Translations under genes and position numbers: made by a program
Notes under the pieces: model-generated
Told to the model about the DNA's origin: nothing
The model's input: only the letters and a program-made list of their open reading frames with translations
Database searches by the model: none
NCBI GenBank assembly: GCA_002869535.1
Contig: PKUK01000001.1
Coordinates: 1 to 64,000 of the forward strand
Length of the DNA: 64,000 nt
Reading direction: 5' to 3'
From: Arcobacter sp.
GTDB taxonomy: Bacteria; Campylobacterota; Campylobacteria; Campylobacterales; Arcobacteraceae
Part shown: in pieces, positions 50,363 through 58,146 of the stretch
How the letters are laid out: every line of letters starts with the position of its first letter
Numbering within the stretch: position 1 is the first letter of the stretch

Positions 50363-51004
50363 ATGTTAGTTGCTCCTTCGATACTATCAGCTGATTTTGG
50401 GAAATTAAATGAAGAGATAAAAGCTATCTGTGATGGTGGCTGTGATTTGATTCATGTGGACGTTATGGATGGTCATTTTGTACCAAATATGACACTAGGA
50501 CCTGTTGTTGTAAACCCTGTTGCAAAAATAGCAACTAAACCTCTTGATGTACATTTAATGGTAGAAAACAATACTTTTTTTGTGGATTTATTTGCACCTT
50601 TAAAACCTGAATATATCTCATTTCATATAGAGAGTGAAAAACATCCACATAGACTTATCCAAAAAATAAGAGATTATGGAATAAAACCAGCAATTGTACT
50701 AAATCCTCACTCAACTCCTGAGTCAATCGAATACTTACTAGAAGATTTAGATATGGTTTTACTAATGTCAGTTAATCCAGGTTTTGGTGGACAAAAATTT
50801 ATTAAAAGTGTTGTTGAAAAGAGTAAAAAACTAAAAGAGCTTATAAATAAAAGAAACCCAAACTGCCTTATTGAAGTAGATGGTGGAGTAAACGATAAAA
50901 ATATTCATGAACTAAAAGCTGCTGGTGTTGATGTGGTTGTTGCAGGTTCTTTTGTCTTCTCTCAAGATGACTATTCTAAAGCTATAAAAAGCCTTCAGGT
51001 ATAA
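50363..51004 (+). CDS. rpe: Ribulose-phosphate 3-epimerase
   Basis: 213 residues. 'PSILSADFGKL', 'HVDVMDGHFVPNMTLGP' and 'VNPGFGGQKF' are the conserved TIM-barrel segments with the metal ligands (His, Asp pairs) of Rpe. It interconverts ribulose-5-P and xylulose-5-P in the pentose phosphate pathway. Ribosome binding site is weak ('aaaggta'). trpF follows 3 bases later. Confidence 0.96.
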   Translation: MLVAPSILSADFGKLNEEIKAICDGGCDLIHVDVMDGHFVPNMTLGPVVVNPVAKIATKPLDVHLMVENNTFFVDLFAPLKPEYISFHIESEKHPHRLIQKIRDYGIKPAIVLNPHSTPESIEYLLEDLDMVLLMSVNPGFGGQKFIKSVVEKSKKLKELINKRNPNCLIEVDGGVNDKNIHELKAAGVDVVVAGSFVFSQDDYSKAIKSLQV

Positions 51005-51007
51005 GTT

Positions 51008-51598
51008 ATGCGAGTAAAGATTTGTGGTATTACAAATTTAGAAGATGCTATTGATGCTATTAATGCAGGAGCAGATGCTTTAGGATTTGTATTTTATGAG
51101 CCAAGTCCTAGATATATTAGACCCATTGATGCTAAAAAAATAGTTGAGCAACTTCCTCCTTTTATACAAACAGTAGGGCTTTTTGTAAATGAGTCATCAA
51201 AACACATAAATGATATTTGTAAAGTTGCCCATATGCAATTGGCACAAATAATTGATGATGAAGATACCACAGAGTTTGATAATCTAGAAATAAAACATGT
51301 AAAAGTTGAAAGAGTAGCTTCAAAAGAGGACTTAGAAGACTTAGAAGAGAACTTTATGTTAGTAGATGCTTTTGTTCCAGGTTTTGGTGGAGAGGGCAAG
51401 CGTATAGCTCTTGATTGGTTTGAGGGTGTTGATTGTTCTAAAATAATTATTGCTGGTGGATTAAAAACTGAAAACTTGAGTGAGTTAAAAGGTTTTGGTT
51501 TTTATGGTGTTGATGTTAGCAGTGGAGTAGAACAAAGTAAAGGTAAAAAAGACAGACAAAAAATGATAGACTTTATAAAAGTTGCCCATGAAATCTAA
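51008..51598 (+). CDS. trpF: Phosphoribosylanthranilate isomerase
   Basis: 196 residues. 'KICGITNLEDA' with the catalytic Cys, 'ADALGFVFYEPSPRYI' and 'IIAGGLKTEN' are the TrpF signatures, with the Asp in 'LVDAFVPGFGGEGKRIALDW'. It makes CdRP in tryptophan synthesis. It is not next to trpC here (59372), so the tryptophan genes are dispersed. In a short unit with rpe. Confidence 0.95.
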   Translation: MRVKICGITNLEDAIDAINAGADALGFVFYEPSPRYIRPIDAKKIVEQLPPFIQTVGLFVNESSKHINDICKVAHMQLAQIIDDEDTTEFDNLEIKHVKVERVASKEDLEDLEENFMLVDAFVPGFGGEGKRIALDWFEGVDCSKIIIAGGLKTENLSELKGFGFYGVDVSSGVEQSKGKKDRQKMIDFIKVAHEI

Positions 51599-51671
51599 GA
51601 AACAAATCGTACCTTCAAACAGTGATATTATTGTATAAAAAATAAAAAAAGGATTATCTACTTTAGATGAG

Positions 51672-52409
51672 TTGCTTAGCTTAATTGAATCACTTAAAAA
51701 TACATTTTTTGATGATGCTTTTTTAGAACTTGAACTTCTTCTATCAAATGGTTTACCCTTAGAAATAATAAATGATAAAGTCTTTTTAAAAACAAACATA
51801 AACTCTTTATCTGAACAAGTTTTTTGTATAGTGGATATTGAGACAAATGGAAGTAATGTAAAAAATGGGCAAGTCATAGAAATAGGGGCAGTTAAACTTA
51901 AAAATGGGCAGATAATAGATAGCTATGAATCCCTTGTTTACGCAAAAGATGTACCGCCATATATCCAAGAAGTGACAAATATAACTCCCTCTATGTTAAA
52001 AGATGCACCGGTCTTAAAAACTGTACTTGAAGAGTTTAAAATATTTTTAGAAGATGATGTTTTTGTTGCACACGATATTAAGTTTGATTATAGATTTATC
52101 TCTGAGTCTTTTAAAAAGTACAATTTAGGTGAACTGCAAAATAGAAAACTTTGTACTATTGATTTAGCAAAAAGAACAATTGAGGCACAAAGATATGGAT
52201 TGGATTTTTTAAAGGATTTATTGCATATAAATATAGATACTCAACATAGAGCTTATAGTGATGCCTTAAGTACAAGTTATATTTTAAAAGAGTCTATATC
52301 AAAGTTATCTGAAAAAATTATCACAGCTGAAGATTTAATAGCTTTTTCAAAATCAGATAATATAATTAACAATAAACATAAACAAAAAAATAAAGAAAAG
52401 GAAAAGTAA
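51672..52409 (+). CDS. DnaQ-like 3'-5' exonuclease
   Basis: 245 residues. After an N-terminal 45-residue helical part, the DEDDh exonuclease domain has ExoI 'VDIETNG', ExoII 'FVAHDIKFDYRF' and ExoIII 'HRAYSDALST'. It could be a proofreading or RNase T-like enzyme. The start is uncertain: TTG 51672 is the first standard start codon in frame, but a good 'AAAAAAAGGA' site at 51644-51653 is 18 bases away. TAATG overlap with the HD gene suggests coupling. Confidence 0.85.
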   Translation: MLSLIESLKNTFFDDAFLELELLLSNGLPLEIINDKVFLKTNINSLSEQVFCIVDIETNGSNVKNGQVIEIGAVKLKNGQIIDSYESLVYAKDVPPYIQEVTNITPSMLKDAPVLKTVLEEFKIFLEDDVFVAHDIKFDYRFISESFKKYNLGELQNRKLCTIDLAKRTIEAQRYGLDFLKDLLHINIDTQHRAYSDALSTSYILKESISKLSEKIITAEDLIAFSKSDNIINNKHKQKNKEKEK

Positions 52410-52951
52410 TGTTTTCACAAGAAAAATACCTAAAAGCACTAAACTATGCAGCAAAGGTACACGGTGAGCAAAAAACACCACATGGCTTACCTTATCTTAC
52501 TCATCTTACAGCAGTAGCAATGGAGATGATGCATGCTTGTGAGCAAGGCAATGTAAAAATAGAAGATGCAGACTTTGCAATATCAGTTGCTCTACTTCAT
52601 GATGTATTAGAAGATACAAATGTAACTATTAGTGAACTAATTGAAGAGTTTGGGGATGAGATTGCAAGTGGAGTTGAAGCCTTATCAAAAGATCCAAATA
52701 TAGAGTCTAAAAAACAGCAAATGGCTGATAGTATAAATAGACTTCTAACTCAAAATTATGCAGTACAATGTGTAAAATTAGCAGATAGAATTTCAAACCT
52801 ACAAAAGCCACCAGCATCTTGGGATAATGAGAAAATATATAGTTATTTTCAAGAATCGAAGTTTATACTTAGTTGTTTTAAAAATGCTAATCCGTTTTTG
52901 TCAAAGAGATTGGAAGATAAGATAAACATCTACCGAACCTACATAAAATAA
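52409..52951 (+). CDS. HD-domain hydrolase, MESH1/SpoT-type
   Basis: 180 residues. 'YLTHLTAVAMEMMHA', 'ALLHDVLEDTN' (the HD metal pair) and 'CVKLADRISNL' match the metal-dependent (p)ppGpp 3'-pyrophosphohydrolase family (MESH1-like, also about 180 residues). It has no synthetase domain. It may remove (p)ppGpp or NADPH-type phosphates; both are known activities for the group. Start ATG overlaps the exonuclease stop. Confidence 0.85.
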   Translation: MFSQEKYLKALNYAAKVHGEQKTPHGLPYLTHLTAVAMEMMHACEQGNVKIEDADFAISVALLHDVLEDTNVTISELIEEFGDEIASGVEALSKDPNIESKKQQMADSINRLLTQNYAVQCVKLADRISNLQKPPASWDNEKIYSYFQESKFILSCFKNANPFLSKRLEDKINIYRTYIK

Positions 52952-53070
52952 AAACTCAGCTTTTTGCCCAACTCTGCGTTCGACTGCAATATTAATTACA
53001 CTCACTTACTTTAGTAAGCTCCTTTATTAATATTTTGTCTGCCTTGATTTGAACAAAAATCAGAGTTTTT
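52950..53070. repeat. Structured palindromic repeat, copy B
   Basis: Nested inverted repeat directly after the HD gene: outer arms AAAAACTC (52950-52957) and GAGTTTTT (53063-53070), a second pairing TTTTTG/CAAAAA, a middle stem AATATTAAT (52988-52996) with ATTAATATT (53026-53034), and a tip CTTAC/GTAAG (53005-53018). The motif order TGCGTT ... CTCA-CTTAC ... GTAAG-CTCC ... TGCCTTGA matches copy A at 19128-19269. It could also act as a terminator for the HD gene. Confidence 0.65.
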
Positions 53071-53158
53071 AGATATTTTTAGATAAAGTTTTTATAAAAC
53101 AATAAAGTAATTTATTGTTTATCTTGGAGAGTGTAAGTGACGTTATTTATTAATTGTA

Positions 53159-53173
53159 CCTGCCTCCCTTTAT
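53159..53173 (+). repeat. Left arm of an inverted repeat pair around a tiny membrane gene
   Basis: CCTGCCTCCCTTTAT. Its reverse complement matches the sequence at 53430-53444 at 13 of 15 positions. Short GC-rich runs of this kind are rare in the window. Confidence 0.5.
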
Positions 53174-53196
53174 CAATAATAAAAGAGGAAAATAAA

Positions 53197-53409
53197 ATGA
53201 TTAAATATTTACAATATTTTGTTGCTTATTTGAGCTTAATAATACTATGGATTTTTTTTATTTTAGCTTTTGGTAGTATATTTAATTTATTTGGAGTTGA
53301 TACTAATCCAGGTTTAGTTATAATTGGAATTTTTTTTGCTTTAATTTATCATAAATATAAACCTATGAAATTTAAAGATTTATTAGCAAAAATAGGTATA
53401 TCTATATAA
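53197..53409 (+). CDS. Small two-helix membrane protein (70 residues)
   Basis: 70 residues from ATG 53197, chosen over an upstream GTG-type start at 53137 because 'agaggaaa' precedes it. Two membrane helices (about 7-30 and 39-55) and a short basic tail. Not recognised. It sits in a small patch bounded by inverted repeats (53159-53173 and 53430-53444) and next to a toxin-antitoxin pair, so it may have arrived as a unit. Confidence 0.55.
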   Translation: MIKYLQYFVAYLSLIILWIFFILAFGSIFNLFGVDTNPGLVIIGIFFALIYHKYKPMKFKDLLAKIGISI

Positions 53410-53429
53410 CATAGACATCGGGGTCATGA

Positions 53430-53444
53430 ATAAAGGGGGACAGG
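53430..53444 (-). repeat. Right arm of the inverted repeat pair
   Basis: ATAAAGGGGGACAGG, followed by 'catcttttttaa'. Matches the left arm at 53159-53173 in reverse complement with two differences. It lies directly before the end of the convergent toxin gene. Confidence 0.5.
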
Positions 53445-53452
53445 CATCTTTT

Positions 53453-53725
53453 TTAATTCTTAAATAACTGACTGTGAGTGCCTATTCTTGTTAGTTTAAC
53501 ATAACCATCATCTATTATATATACTAAGAGCATATCTCCACTAATATGGCATTCTCTAAAACCTTTATAATTACCAATAAGGTCATGGTCTAAAGCTTCA
53601 TCAGGAAGCTTTTTATTTTCAAGTAATGAAGAAACAAATTTTATATACTTTTCATAGTGTTTATCTGATAACTTAGTTTTATCATAATCTTTTACAAATT
53701 GTTTTGTTCTAAATAGTTTATACAT
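53453..53725 (-). CDS. YafQ-family mRNA-cleaving toxin
   Basis: 90 residues. The E. coli YafQ catalytic residues (His50, His63, Asp67, His87, Phe91) are all present with the same spacing: H47, H60, D64, H84, F88. 'GFRECHISGDMLLVYIIDD' and 'RIGTHSQLF' are the family core. It would cleave mRNA in ribosomes, and be blocked by the antitoxin encoded 4 bases upstream. Intact and probably active. Confidence 0.93.
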   Translation of the reverse strand: MYKLFRTKQFVKDYDKTKLSDKHYEKYIKFVSSLLENKKLPDEALDHDLIGNYKGFRECHISGDMLLVYIIDDGYVKLTRIGTHSQLFKN

Positions 53726-53729
53726 TATT

Positions 53730-53963
53730 TTATAAATCTTTTAGAGAAATTTCATCTCCTTTAAACTCTTTTGCTTCTTTCATTGCTTTTAATGTATCTT
53801 TATTTGGAATTTTTATCTCAAATGGAATACCATTGTTTAGTTTTACCATATTTAAAAACATAACAATCGCTTGAGAAGTATTCAGACCTAAACTTTTAAA
53901 TATTGATTCTGTTTCTTCTTTTAATTGGCTATCTACTCTAGCTCTTACTGTTGCATTAAGCAT
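53730..53963 (-). CDS. DinJ/RelB-family antitoxin
   Basis: 77 residues. 'ATVRARVDSQLKEETESIFKSLGL' then 'TSQAIVMFLNMV' is the ribbon-helix-helix start of RelB/DinJ; the rest wraps the toxin. As a DNA-binding protein it should repress its own promoter. 'AAAAGGAT' precedes the ATG. First gene of the toxin-antitoxin operon. Confidence 0.92.
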   Translation of the reverse strand: MLNATVRARVDSQLKEETESIFKSLGLNTSQAIVMFLNMVKLNNGIPFEIKIPNKDTLKAMKEAKEFKGDEISLKDL

Positions 53964-54052
53964 TTATAATCCTTTTTATTGAGTGTAGCACAAATGAGCT
54001 ACAAAGTCAATAAGTAATGAGCCTATTGCAAATGATAAGCTTTAATAAAATA

Positions 54053-54610
54053 TTAGCCAGAAACCTGTCTAGCATACTCCAAACCTAAATCAAAGGCTTT
54101 GTTGTTTATCTCATGTACTTTTGCTGGTACTTTTGAGAGCATGGTTTCTCGCAAGGTATTATTGTCTACACTTTCACCTGTCATATAGTTAGCAATAGCT
54201 AAAGCTAGGACTGATTGGGTGATTACATTTCCTACTTCTTCTTTTGCTATTGTTATGATTGGGATTTCATAGATTTTCCATCTTTTTTTATCTTCATCTG
54301 TGGGTTTTACTAGGTTTGGTTCTACTACAATTACTCCACCTTCTTTTACACCCTCTTTAAACTGGTCATATGAAACTTGGGCAACTGATAACATAAAGTC
54401 TATCTCTCCATCATTTGCATATGGGTAAAGGATTTCTTTATCATCTAGTGTTATATCAACAACAGTTGCTCCTCCTCTTACTTGTGAGGTATATGTGGCT
54501 GTTTTTAGACCATATCCACCTGCATTGATTTTTGCTGCTGCAAAGATTGCACCTGCTAGTAAAACACCTTGACCACCGACACCTGTAAATCTCATCAAAA
54601 TCTTACTCAT
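54053..54610 (-). CDS. oorC: 2-oxoglutarate:acceptor oxidoreductase, gamma subunit
   Basis: 185 residues. 'RFTGVGGQGVLLAGAIFAAA' is the conserved glycine-rich start of the pyruvate/ketoisovalerate oxidoreductase gamma domain, followed by 'TYTSQVRGGA'. Last gene of the oorDABC operon, 9 bases from oorB. The complex turns 2-oxoglutarate and CoA into succinyl-CoA, replacing the usual dehydrogenase of the TCA cycle and reducing flavodoxin or ferredoxin. Confidence 0.95.
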   Translation of the reverse strand: MSKILMRFTGVGGQGVLLAGAIFAAAKINAGGYGLKTATYTSQVRGGATVVDITLDDKEILYPYANDGEIDFMLSVAQVSYDQFKEGVKEGGVIVVEPNLVKPTDEDKKRWKIYEIPIITIAKEEVGNVITQSVLALAIANYMTGESVDNNTLRETMLSKVPAKVHEINNKAFDLGLEYARQVSG

Positions 54611-54619
54611 TATCTTTCC

Positions 54620-55453
54620 TTATAACACTACAGCTGTTTTGTTTTTATGTGCAGTTTTTACTTTTTCATACTGGTCTGTGTACTCTTTTGCTTCTTCATC
54701 TTGTTTTAAAATGCCAGTTGGAAATTTGCCAACTTTTTCTTCATCACTTAGTTTTTCAAATTTATTTTTTGCAACTGTAATTTCATCTATCCAATTAAGA
54801 TTTTCCATTGCAGAGTTCATTTTGTTTTTTCTTCCTAGGTTTATATGACAGTTTGAAAAAATATCAAAAAAAGCATATCCATTATGATTTAAACCTTTTG
54901 TAAAAAGTCTCTCTAATTTTTTAGGTTCGTTTACACTCTCTCTAGCTACAAAAGATGCACCCGCTGCGATTGCTAAATTACAAGGGTCAAAAGTAGGGTC
55001 AATATTTCCTCTTTTCATAGTAACAGTCCACATTCCCTGTGGAGTTGTTGGACTTGTTTGTGAGTTTGTTAAACCATATATGAAGTTATTTACAACTATA
55101 TGATTTATATCTATATTTCTTCTACATCCATGAATTGTATGATTCCCCCCAATTGCAAGACCATCTCCATCTCCAGTTACACAAATAACATGTTTGTCTG
55201 GGTTTGCCATTTTGATACCTGTGGCATAGGCTATTGCTCTTCCATGAGTAGTATGAACTGTATTGCAGTTCATATATGAAGAAAATCTTCCAGAACAACC
55301 AATTCCAGATACTACACATACATCATTCATATCCCAACCAAGCCCATCGATAGCTCTAAGTAGGGCTTTTAAAATAACACCATCTCCACAACCCCAACAC
55401 CATAAAGTTGGCATTTTATTTATTCGTAAATATTTATCATAATTAAAAGCCAT
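54620..55453 (-). CDS. oorB: 2-oxoglutarate:acceptor oxidoreductase, beta subunit (TPP-binding)
   Basis: 277 residues. The thiamine-diphosphate motif 'GDGDGLAIGG' and the cysteines of 'PTLWCWGCGDG' and 'VSGIGCSGRF' are typical of oxidoreductase beta subunits, where they hold a 4Fe-4S cluster. 'THGRAIAYATGIKMA' is also conserved. Begins 1 base after oorA's stop. Confidence 0.95.
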   Translation of the reverse strand: MAFNYDKYLRINKMPTLWCWGCGDGVILKALLRAIDGLGWDMNDVCVVSGIGCSGRFSSYMNCNTVHTTHGRAIAYATGIKMANPDKHVICVTGDGDGLAIGGNHTIHGCRRNIDINHIVVNNFIYGLTNSQTSPTTPQGMWTVTMKRGNIDPTFDPCNLAIAAGASFVARESVNEPKKLERLFTKGLNHNGYAFFDIFSNCHINLGRKNKMNSAMENLNWIDEITVAKNKFEKLSDEEKVGKFPTGILKQDEEAKEYTDQYEKVKTAHKNKTAVVL

Positions 55454-55454
55454 C

Positions 55455-56585
55455 TTACATTCCTTTGATTTTTTTTACTATTTCAAGTGGTGCTATTGGT
55501 CTACCATTTGCTTTAAACATTGTTTCAAAATCTAATCTTCCACTTACTCTTTGAATCTCTTGAATATATTGCCCAAGATTTAGCTCACAAACTAATACTT
55601 TTTCAAACTTATCACATAACTCTTTTATCTTTTTAGCAGGACTTGGCCAAAGTGTTATTGGTCTAAAAAGTCCAACTTTTACACCTTCTTCTCTTAGTCT
55701 ATTAACTGCTTCTTTTGCAGAAAGAGATAAAGAACCATAAGCGATAATCATAATATCAGCATCTTCAAGTTCATACTCTTCATATGATTCTATTTCATCA
55801 AGGTGTGCATCTACTTTTCTAAATAGTCTCTCTATTAGATTTTCACACATAGTTTCATCTTCTGTTGGATGTCCATTAAAGTCATGATGAAGTCCAGTGT
55901 AGTGATATTTGTAACCTTTAAACATAGGATTTAAAACAGCTGGTTGGTCATCTGCTACATTATAAGGTTCATATTCACTTGGGTCACCTTCAAAGACTTT
56001 TCTTGGAACAATTCCTTTTTTTACCTCTTCAAGAGTTGGTAGAACTGCTTTTCCACTCATATGTCCTATTGTTTCGTCAAGTAGTACAAAAACTGGTTGC
56101 ATAAATCTATCTGCTAAATTAAAAGCTCGAACTGTTTCTGTATAACACTCAGCTAAATTTCCTGCACATAAAGTAATAGAGTTATAATCTCCATGTGTAG
56201 GATTTTTAGCTTGTAAGATATCACCTTGTGCTACACGTGTAGGAAGTCCAGTTGATGGTCCTCCTCTCATAACATTTACAATTACAAGGGGAACTTCTGC
56301 AATAAAACCAAGACCAATATTTTCAGCTTTAAGTGAAATCCCTGGACCACTTGTAGCTGTAAGTGATCTTTTACCACTCATTGATGCACCTAAGGCTGCA
56401 CAAATTCCTGCAATCTCATCTTCCATTTGAATAGCAGCACCACCTGATGCTGGAAGCAAATCAGATATTACATGCATAACTTCACTTGAGGGAGTAATTG
56501 GATATCCAGAAAAGAACTCACAACCTGCATCAACTGATGCAATTGCTGAAAGTTCATTTCCAGTACTTATAATTTCTCTTGACAT
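55455..56585 (-). CDS. oorA: 2-oxoglutarate:acceptor oxidoreductase, alpha subunit
   Basis: 376 residues. 'SREIISTGNELSAIASVDAGCEFFSGYPITPSSE' contains the substrate/TPP-facing segment and 'TSGPGISLKAENIGLG' the conserved loop of OorA/KorA. The transketolase-like C domain ends 'GRPIAPLEIVKKI'. The start is 2 bases after oorD. Second gene of oorDABC. Confidence 0.95.
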   Translation of the reverse strand: MSREIISTGNELSAIASVDAGCEFFSGYPITPSSEVMHVISDLLPASGGAAIQMEDEIAGICAALGASMSGKRSLTATSGPGISLKAENIGLGFIAEVPLVIVNVMRGGPSTGLPTRVAQGDILQAKNPTHGDYNSITLCAGNLAECYTETVRAFNLADRFMQPVFVLLDETIGHMSGKAVLPTLEEVKKGIVPRKVFEGDPSEYEPYNVADDQPAVLNPMFKGYKYHYTGLHHDFNGHPTEDETMCENLIERLFRKVDAHLDEIESYEEYELEDADIMIIAYGSLSLSAKEAVNRLREEGVKVGLFRPITLWPSPAKKIKELCDKFEKVLVCELNLGQYIQEIQRVSGRLDFETMFKANGRPIAPLEIVKKIKGM

Positions 56586-56587
56586 TA

Positions 56588-56902
56588 TTATTCCTTGATT
56601 CTGAAATTGTTTTCTTTTAGTATTCGTGCTCTCTGTTTTGCTTCTTCTGTAAGTTTTGAGAATTTATAATCATCTTTACTTGCTACCGAAATAGCAAAGT
56701 CAGGACAGGCAAGTTCACACTCACCACAGCCAATACATGATTCTTTTGAAATAATTCTTACCATTGAACCAAGAGTTGATGTAGAGTCGTAATCCATAGC
56801 TATAACTCCTGCTGGACACAAAGATGCACAGATATCACAGGCTTTACACCTTTTTGCATCTACCCAAACTGGAGTATTTATTGGAGTTTCCATTATTGTC
56901 AT
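56588..56902 (-). CDS. oorD: 2-oxoglutarate:acceptor oxidoreductase, delta (ferredoxin-like) subunit
   Basis: 104 residues. Two 4Fe-4S motifs: 'CKACDICASLCP' and 'CIGCGECELACP'. It carries electrons from the TPP site to the external acceptor. First gene of the operon, with an excellent ribosome binding site AAAAGGAGAT before the ATG at 56902. Confidence 0.95.
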   Translation of the reverse strand: MTIMETPINTPVWVDAKRCKACDICASLCPAGVIAMDYDSTSTLGSMVRIISKESCIGCGECELACPDFAISVASKDDYKFSKLTEEAKQRARILKENNFRIKE

Positions 56903-57055
56903 TTTATCTCCTTTTATTTTTATTAAATAAAAATATTAAATTGTATTTAAAAATAATATCTAATAAAGACTAAATCTTTATATAAATTAAAATAGTAGTT
57001 TCAAATCATTATTAGAGAGTTTTTAGTACAATATCAAAAAATAAAAAGGCTATTT

Positions 57056-57766
57056 TTGCTTCTATATCAACCCCATGATGGATATTGCTATAACAGTGAT
57101 ACTCATTTTTTGCATCATTTTATAAATACTAATTTAAAAATCTTTAAAAATATAAAAGGTGAACTTTTAGATATAGGCAGTGGAAGTGGAATACTTGGCC
57201 TTCTTGTTGCTAGAGATAATGCAAAGTTAAACCTCAATCAATGTGAACTGCAAGAGAAGTTTCAAGAGCTAAGTAAAATAAACTCAAAAAACAATAAAAT
57301 AGACTCAAAAATATATAAAGGGAAATATCAAGATATAAGTTTTGATAAATTATTTGATATATGTGTATCAAACCCTCCTTTTTATCATAGTAGTGTAGTA
57401 AAAAGTGAAAATGAAAATATAAAGATTGCAAGATATAATGACTCTATGCCTTTGGTTGATTTTATATCAAAAACATCAAAAATATTAAATCAAAATGGTA
57501 AGTTTTTCTTCTGTTATGATGTTAAGCAGTTAAATGATATTATATTAACTTTAAATGAGTTTAAATTTAATATAGAGTCAATACAGTTTGTACATCCAAA
57601 GCTGGGAAAAGATGCCACTTTGGTTTTAATATATGCAAGAAAAAATTCAAAATCTTTGATGAAAATTTTAAGTCCACTCATCGTTTTTGATGGGGAAGAT
57701 TTTACAAATGAGGTTCAAGATATTTATAAGGTATCGTCAACTCATAGTATAAAAGTTGAAATATGA
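57056..57766 (+). CDS. N6-adenine methyltransferase, TrmN6-like
   Basis: 236 residues from TTG 57056 ('AAAAAGG' upstream). 'LLDIGSGSGILGLLVA' is the S-adenosylmethionine motif and 'VSNPPFYHS' the NPPF/Y catalytic loop of N6-adenine methyltransferases. The length and layout fit tRNA1(Val) (adenine37-N6)-methyltransferase (TrmN6/YfiC). Overlaps the next gene by 4 bases. Confidence 0.82.
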   Translation: MLLYQPHDGYCYNSDTHFLHHFINTNLKIFKNIKGELLDIGSGSGILGLLVARDNAKLNLNQCELQEKFQELSKINSKNNKIDSKIYKGKYQDISFDKLFDICVSNPPFYHSSVVKSENENIKIARYNDSMPLVDFISKTSKILNQNGKFFFCYDVKQLNDIILTLNEFKFNIESIQFVHPKLGKDATLVLIYARKNSKSLMKILSPLIVFDGEDFTNEVQDIYKVSSTHSIKVEI

Positions 57767-58146
57767 ATGAAATAATAAAACAAGATGGTTTTACCTATGG
57801 CTTCAATCCAAAAGCATGTGATACTTGTGAAGGTAATTGCTGTATAGGTGAGAGCGGTTATATTTGGATAGCTAAAAGTGAATGTGAAGAGTTAGCCAAA
57901 CATCTAAATATAGAATTAGAAGATTTGCTACACAATTACTTAAGAAGAATAGGGTATAACTATTCTATAAATGAGAAAAAATTATCAGAAGATAATTATG
58001 CATGCATATTTTTTGATTTAGAAAAAAAACAGTGTTCTGTTTATGAAGCTAGACCAAAACAGTGCAGAACTTTCCCTTTTTGGGATTATTTTAAAAATAG
58101 AGTTAAAGAGGTAAAAGAAGAGTGTCCTGCTATAAAAGATATTTAG
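57763..58146 (+). CDS. YkgJ-family cysteine-cluster protein
   Basis: 127 residues. 'ACDTCEGNCCIGESGYIWI' and 'ACIFFDLEKKQCSVYEARPKQCRTFPFW' are the two cysteine blocks of the YkgJ/CxxCxxCC zinc- or iron-binding family. Soluble. Coupled to the methyltransferase by ATGA and overlapping the TPR gene's start. Biochemical role unknown. Confidence 0.88.
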   Translation: MNEIIKQDGFTYGFNPKACDTCEGNCCIGESGYIWIAKSECEELAKHLNIELEDLLHNYLRRIGYNYSINEKKLSEDNYACIFFDLEKKQCSVYEARPKQCRTFPFWDYFKNRVKEVKEECPAIKDI

